Shown here in pieces: positions 5,971 through 9,193 of a stretch of DNA of 9,193 nt; the stretch's first letter is position 1; the number at the start of each line of letters is the position of its first letter. A program made the position numbers and the translations under genes. The notes beneath the pieces were generated by a model. It did no database searches, was not told the DNA's origin, and was given only the letters and a program-made list of their open reading frames with translations. The stretch covers positions 1,728-10,920 of the forward strand of contig DOUU01000184.1 of NCBI GenBank assembly GCA_003520425.1, in the 5' to 3' direction. The DNA is from Deltaproteobacteria bacterium. Lineage in GTDB: Bacteria; Myxococcota_A; UBA9160.

Positions 5971-6887
5971 GCTGAGACCGCCTTCCGCTGGCCTTTGCGC
6001 GGTCCCTCCGCCGTGCGGGAGCCGAAGTGGCGGGAGTAGACTTCTGTGAACTCCGCTCCGATCAGCACGACCTGTGCGGAGTAGTAGATCCACAAGAGCA
6101 GAAGGATGAGCGAGCCTGCGGCTCCGTAGATCGAGCGCTTCGTCGCGTGCGCGAGATAGGAGGTGATGACGCTCTGGCCCAGCAGGAAGAGCAGAGCGGT
6201 CACTCCTGAGCCAATCCATACATCACGCCAGGCAAGACGCATGGCGGGAAGAACCTTGTAGATCAGCGCGAAGAGTAAGGCCATGGTCACGAAGGAGACC
6301 GAGAGGTTCATGCTGGGGAGGATGCTGCCGAGAATGGGCGCGTGCTCGCGGAGCGTCTCCTGCACCGCCGCCAAAATTGCCGAGGCCACGAGGGAGAGGA
6401 GCAGCAAAAGACCGATTGCGAGCACCATGCCAAAGGAAGTCGCTCGACGCTGGAGAGCGCCACGTACTGCGCCTTGCTTTTTCGGCTTCACCCCCCAGAT
6501 CATGTTGAGTGAAGACTGGAGCTGACCAAAGACGCCCGAGGCGCCAAAGAACATCGTGAGCAGGCTCACCGCCGTCGCCGTGAGGCCCGAGGCGGGGCGG
6601 CTCGCCTGCGTGAGCATATTCTGGACCGTGTGCGCTGCGTCGGGTCCCACCGCGCCTTCGATCTGAGCGACAATTTCCCCTTGCGCGGCGGAACGCCCAA
6701 AGGCGAAGCCCGCCACGGCGATCGCGAGCACGAGAAGCGGCGCCAGCGAGAAGAAGGTGTAGAAGGCGAGCGCTGCGCCGTGCGCGAGAACTCCGTGCTC
6801 CGCCCATTCGTCGTAGACCTCGCGGATGAAATCCGCCATGCGCGTGAGGGTCGTTTCGCGCGCGGCCGGCTTATTCGCTTCGACCAT
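5967..6887 (-). CDS. YihY/BrkB-family inner membrane protein
   Basis: 306 residues, the usual length for the YihY/BrkB family. Older annotations as 'ribonuclease BN' are erroneous; the molecular function is uncertain, and members are polytopic inner-membrane proteins. Six membrane segments are apparent: about 38-64, 101-125, 152-175, 194-214, 223-245 and 255-276. Family motifs are AFYTFFSLAPLL (41-52), FGASGVFGQLQSSLNMIW (114-131), the RSIYGAAGSLILLLLWIYYS run (251-270) and GAEFTEVY (277-284). A cytoplasmic basic tail follows (RKGQRKAVSA). The ATG at 6887 is preceded by GCGAGG on the - strand and lies 17 bases after the decayed mscL, so the two may once have formed an operon. The stop codon (TAG, complement of 5967-5969) overlaps the stop of the DUF748 gene on the other strand. 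Confidence 0.92.
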   Translation of the reverse strand: MVEANKPAARETTLTRMADFIREVYDEWAEHGVLAHGAALAFYTFFSLAPLLVLAIAVAGFAFGRSAAQGEIVAQIEGAVGPDAAHTVQNMLTQASRPASGLTATAVSLLTMFFGASGVFGQLQSSLNMIWGVKPKKQGAVRGALQRRATSFGMVLAIGLLLLLSLVASAILAAVQETLREHAPILGSILPSMNLSVSFVTMALLFALIYKVLPAMRLAWRDVWIGSGVTALLFLLGQSVITSYLAHATKRSIYGAAGSLILLLLWIYYSAQVVLIGAEFTEVYSRHFGSRTAEGPRKGQRKAVSA

Positions 6888-6904
6888 CGGGCCTCGCTTG
6901 CGGG

Positions 6905-7103
6905 CTAGCGTCCGCGCGCAAAAAGATCTCGAATTTCACGCAGCAGCACCTCTTCCCGGGGCGGCGCGGCGGCCCACCGGTGGCATGATCACGTCGTTCA
7001 CGAGCGAATTCACGGAGCCACCGGATGCGGCGCCGACGATGATACCGACCGCCCTGCCGACCTCGTTTCCCGTGACCGCAAATTCCTTGAATTCGCTGAG
7101 CAT
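6905..7103 (-). pseudogene. mscL: MscL (large-conductance mechanosensitive channel) with internal deletion and frame break
   Basis: From ATG 7103 the - strand reads [20 protein letters not shown] and continues [24 protein letters not shown], the cytoplasmic helix and first transmembrane helix of MscL. A second frame then encodes [22 protein letters not shown] and a TAG at 6907-6905, the family's typical C-terminal linker and helix. The middle, covering the periplasmic loop and second membrane helix (roughly 60-75 residues), is missing, and the two parts are one base out of frame. The first frame ends early (TGA near 6936) after 55 residues. Several pore residues also differ from the usual GNVVDLAVG and AAFGKIV patterns (here GNEVGRAVG and AASGGSV), consistent with relaxed selection. 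An AAGGAG ribosome site lies 12 bases before the ATG. MscL normally relieves hypo-osmotic shock; this copy cannot form the channel. An assembly or sequencing collapse is the alternative. Confidence 0.88.
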
Positions 7104-7130
7104 TGACAAGCTGGGCTCCTTCCCTCGGGC

Positions 7131-7145
7131 GCGCGCGGAGCGCGC
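7131..7145. other. GC-rich palindromic hairpin between the DUF1285-like gene and mscL remnant
   Basis: GCGCGC-GGA-GCGCGC is a perfect 6-bp inverted repeat in the 61-base gap. No T run follows on either strand, so it is not a convincing intrinsic terminator. It may be chance in GC-rich sequence. Confidence 0.25.
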
Positions 7146-7164
7146 ACCCCACACTGGGCAGTCC

Positions 7165-7680
7165 TCAGCCTAGCTTGCCACGTCCCGGCGTCGATCCGGC
7201 GGGATTCTCCCGAAACGAGAGGTCGGGAAGGAGACGAGCTTTGCCGGCGATGCGCAGGGCGGGTCCCTCCTGCGTGTGCTCGACGCCTGCGAGGAGTTCG
7301 CTGTGCGCCCCGTGCGTGAAGCGGGCGGGAAGGCCCTCGGGCAAGAGGTTGCGCTTTACCGTACACAAGAGCGCGTCGTCGCGCGGAGAGCAGCGAAGGG
7401 TCGCAAGCTCGAGACATTCCCGCGTCCCGTCGGAGAGCGTGATCTCACCCGTTTCCCGGTCGAGGTCCCGTACGAAGAAGCCGGCTTCTTCGACCTCGAT
7501 CTCCCCGCGGAAGCGGCCGAGCTGGACGACGTACTTGCGCTCTTCGGGGAGGAAGCGGACGCCGCGGTCGAAGGCCTCGCGCAACCGCAGATGCGTAATG
7601 GGCTGGCCCTCGTGGCTCCAGTGGCCGTCGTGGTGGAGGCGAAGACCGAACGGGCGCAGGGGCGGCGGCCCGGCGCTCAC
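7165..7680 (-). CDS. DUF1285-like protein in the nuoD operon
   Basis: 171 residues from GTG 7680. The start is chosen because GTG and the preceding gene's TGA share GTGA, and because conserved-looking sequence begins at [15 protein letters not shown]; the longer open frame above it shadows the upstream gene. Visible features: [19 protein letters not shown] (12-30), an LREAF helix, [20 protein letters not shown] (49-68), a strand-rich middle ([19 protein letters not shown]) and an [14 protein letters not shown] end (141-154). This order, with W-x-h-x-G-x-PI-x-H, a Y-V-x-x-G strand and I-x-V-E-x-x-x-F-V, resembles DUF1285 proteins, small beta-rich proteins of unknown function. The match is from memory and only moderate. 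No signal peptide is seen, so it is probably cytoplasmic. Tight coupling to nuoD suggests co-expression with complex I but not a proven role in it. The last ~15 residues look disordered. Confidence 0.6.
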   Translation of the reverse strand: MSAGPPPLRPFGLRLHHDGHWSHEGQPITHLRLREAFDRGVRFLPEERKYVVQLGRFRGEIEVEEAGFFVRDLDRETGEITLSDGTRECLELATLRCSPRDDALLCTVKRNLLPEGLPARFTHGAHSELLAGVEHTQEGPALRIAGKARLLPDLSFRENPAGSTPGRGKLG

Positions 7681-7937
7681 CTGCGCGGGAGAGCCTCCGG
7701 CTCGGCGCTCCCGTCCGGCTTTACACGGAAAGCACCCTGGAAGTCGTAGCGATACCAGAGCACCACGCGCTCGATTTCCTGGCTGTTTTCCGCCCGATAG
7801 ATCCACTTCTCGTTCCAGCGCACCCCGTACTCCTCGTGCGTGCGCGGCTCGTTCACACTTCCGATCTGATCCGTGGGTGCGCCGAGCCGCTTCCACACTG
7901 CGGCACGGGTCGGACCCTGGGAAGAGGCCTCGGTCAT
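7677..7937 (-). CDS. 86-residue unknown protein between nuoD and the DUF1285-like gene
   Basis: I recognise no named family. ATG 7937 overlaps the nuoD stop by ATGA, and its own TGA overlaps the next gene's GTG, so it sits in a fully coupled three-gene run; an in-frame GTG at 7946 is a less likely start. The protein is soluble and hydrophilic. The N-terminal half (VWKRLGAP, then THEEYGVRWNEKWIYR at 34-48) is followed by IERVVLWYRYDFQGAF (55-70) and RVKPDGSAEPEALP (71-84). Tryptophan and tyrosine density is high, with two close W-containing strands, suggesting a small beta-sheet domain with aromatic packing. There are no cysteines, so no iron-sulfur or zinc role is indicated. Position beside nuoD makes an assembly or accessory role in complex I possible but unproven. 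Coding potential is supported by the two exact overlaps and by distinctly protein-like composition. Confidence 0.72.
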   Translation of the reverse strand: MTEASSQGPTRAAVWKRLGAPTDQIGSVNEPRTHEEYGVRWNEKWIYRAENSQEIERVVLWYRYDFQGAFRVKPDGSAEPEALPRR

Positions 7938-9181
7938 CGGTCGCACTCACCGCCAATCATGTTGATGAAGTCAAAGGTGGGAATCAGGTCGGCCAAGAGC
8001 GCCCCGCGCACCATGAGCGGCATCGGCTGCAGATTGATCAGGGAAGGCGGCCGGCACCGAACCTTGTAGGGTACGGCGGATCCGTCCGAAACGAGATAGA
8101 AGCCAAGTTCACCGTTCGCAGACTCGATGGCGAAGTACCCTTCGCCAGCGGGCACCCGTGGCCCTTCGGTCACGCTTTTGAACTGTTGAATGAGCTCCTC
8201 CATGCGGTTAAAGACCCGACCCTTGGCGGGCCAGCGCACCCGGGGGTCATCCACATTCACAGGACCCGGACCCGTTTTCTCGAGGTGGTCGAGGCACTGT
8301 TCGACGATCCTTAAGCTTTGGTGCATCTCCTCCACGCACACGAGATACCGATCGTAGTTGTCCCCCACCGTACCGATCGGCACGTCGAAGTCGATCTGCT
8401 CGTAGACCAGATACGGCTCTTGCTTGCGCAGATCGAGCGGAACGCCGCAGGCACGAAGAAGAGGACCAGTGACTCCGTAGCGGAGGCAGTCCTCTTTCGA
8501 AATGACCCCAGTCTCGCGCAGCCGATCGACGAAGATCCGGTTTTCGGTGACGACATCATCGAAATCCCGCAGGAGACCCCGGATCTTTGCGATGTTCTCT
8601 CGGCAGCGGTTCGGGAACTCCGGCGGCATGTCGTGCTTCACGCCGCCGATCCGAATGAAATTCGAAGTCACCCGCGCACCGCACAGAATCTCGAGCAGGT
8701 CCCAGGTCAGCTCCCGAGCCTCGATGCCGTAAAGGAAGGGCGTCATCGCCGCAAGCTCGAGGCAGGCCGCCCCGCAGCGGGTGAGATGGTCGGCCACGCG
8801 CGCGAGCTCTGCTGCCAGAACTCGCAGCCACTGACAGCGCTCGGTCGTCGTCATCCCCAGGAGCTTCTCGACCGCCATGCAGTAGCCGAGATTGGCCAGG
8901 ATCGCAGAGTTGTAGTTGAGGCGATCCGTGTAGGGGATGGCCTGATACCAGGTCCCGCTCTCGCACTCCTTCTCAAAGGCGCGATGCAGATAGCCGACTT
9001 GGATGTCGATATTGACGATCGTCTCGCCATCGAGCTCGATCACAAACTTCACCGTCCCATGGCTTGCAGGATGGGAGGGTCCCATGTTGAGGATCTGGTG
9101 TTCGGTATGAAGATCCCGGCTCTGATCGTCCGCCGGGGTGTCGCGCTGGCGCTCGGTCAAAAGATGCGGCGATTCTTCCAC
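7934..9181 (-). CDS. nuoD: NADH-quinone oxidoreductase subunit D (NuoD, complex I 49-kDa subunit)
   Basis: 415 residues, the usual length for a stand-alone NuoD. This peripheral-arm subunit shapes the quinone-binding cavity of proton-pumping complex I and contacts NuoB. Clear signatures are MGPSHPASHGT (33-43) with the quinone-site histidine region, VGYLHRAFEKECE, YTDRLNYNSA with the quinone-site tyrosine context, GYCMAVEKLLG, RVADHLTRCGAACL, IGGVKHDMPP, and the C-terminal PPSLINLQPMPLMVRGALLADLIPTFDFINMIGGECDR region ending in the conserved D-R. GTG 9181 is preceded by GAGGAA. The frame stays open to the window edge, so an upstream start, or a NuoCD fusion, cannot be excluded; a TAG in another frame at 9186-9184 could instead end an upstream gene such as nuoC. 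Downstream come two coupled unknown genes rather than nuoE, so the nuo genes here are split or rearranged. Confidence 0.95.
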   Translation of the reverse strand: MEESPHLLTERQRDTPADDQSRDLHTEHQILNMGPSHPASHGTVKFVIELDGETIVNIDIQVGYLHRAFEKECESGTWYQAIPYTDRLNYNSAILANLGYCMAVEKLLGMTTTERCQWLRVLAAELARVADHLTRCGAACLELAAMTPFLYGIEARELTWDLLEILCGARVTSNFIRIGGVKHDMPPEFPNRCRENIAKIRGLLRDFDDVVTENRIFVDRLRETGVISKEDCLRYGVTGPLLRACGVPLDLRKQEPYLVYEQIDFDVPIGTVGDNYDRYLVCVEEMHQSLRIVEQCLDHLEKTGPGPVNVDDPRVRWPAKGRVFNRMEELIQQFKSVTEGPRVPAGEGYFAIESANGELGFYLVSDGSAVPYKVRCRPPSLINLQPMPLMVRGALLADLIPTFDFINMIGGECDR

Positions 9182-9193
9182 GGCTAGTTCCTC

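Noticed and set aside
7103..8314. A 403-codon + strand open frame opposite nuoD and the coupled genes
   Set aside because: It is antisense to well-supported genes and its product is Arg/Ser/Pro rich without motifs.
1..9193. CRISPR array or known anti-phage defence operon
   Set aside because: No regularly spaced direct repeats and no defence-type nuclease, helicase, toxin or NTPase motifs were seen in any plausible gene.

Overview
The window looks like chromosomal DNA from a high-GC Gram-negative bacterium. Gram-negative is inferred from a DUF748/AsmA-like envelope protein; NuoD, CrcB, BrkB/YihY and an MscL remnant fit this. The NuoD wording after the quinone-site region (FEKECESGTWYQ, TDRLNYNSA) reminds me of Myxococcota and related former Deltaproteobacteria. 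That placement is a recollection of family style, not a search result, so it is tentative.

Layout. (1) Bases 1-1790, mostly + strand: the 3' end of a probable secreted protein, a 100-residue membrane protein, a probable exported protein of a widespread uncharacterised family, and, on the - strand, the N-terminal half of a tyrosine recombinase lacking its catalytic domain. The recombinase remnant points away from the 3' end of a tRNA-Cys gene (1788-1861, - strand). This is the usual anatomy of a tRNA-integrated island, so the left part reads as a decayed island end. (2) Bases 1862-2152: a gene-free leader with hairpins. (3) 2153-5970, + strand: crcB (fluoride channel), a DUF190 PII-like gene overlapping it by ATGA, then a 1022-residue DUF748 protein. 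(4) 5967-9181, - strand: nuoD, an unknown 86-residue gene (ATGA overlap), a DUF1285-like gene (GTGA overlap), an mscL pseudogene with its middle deleted, and a BrkB/YihY membrane protein. The convergent DUF748 and yihY genes share one CTAG tetranucleotide as both stop codons.

How the genes work together. CrcB and DUF190 form a probable fluoride-efflux unit. nuoD and the two genes coupled to it suggest a complex I cluster that carries two extra proteins where nuoE would often follow. The other genes are envelope functions with no obvious link. I see no CRISPR array, complete mobile element or obvious defence system. The most interesting points are the nuoD-coupled unknown genes, the broken mscL, and the tRNA-Cys island scar.
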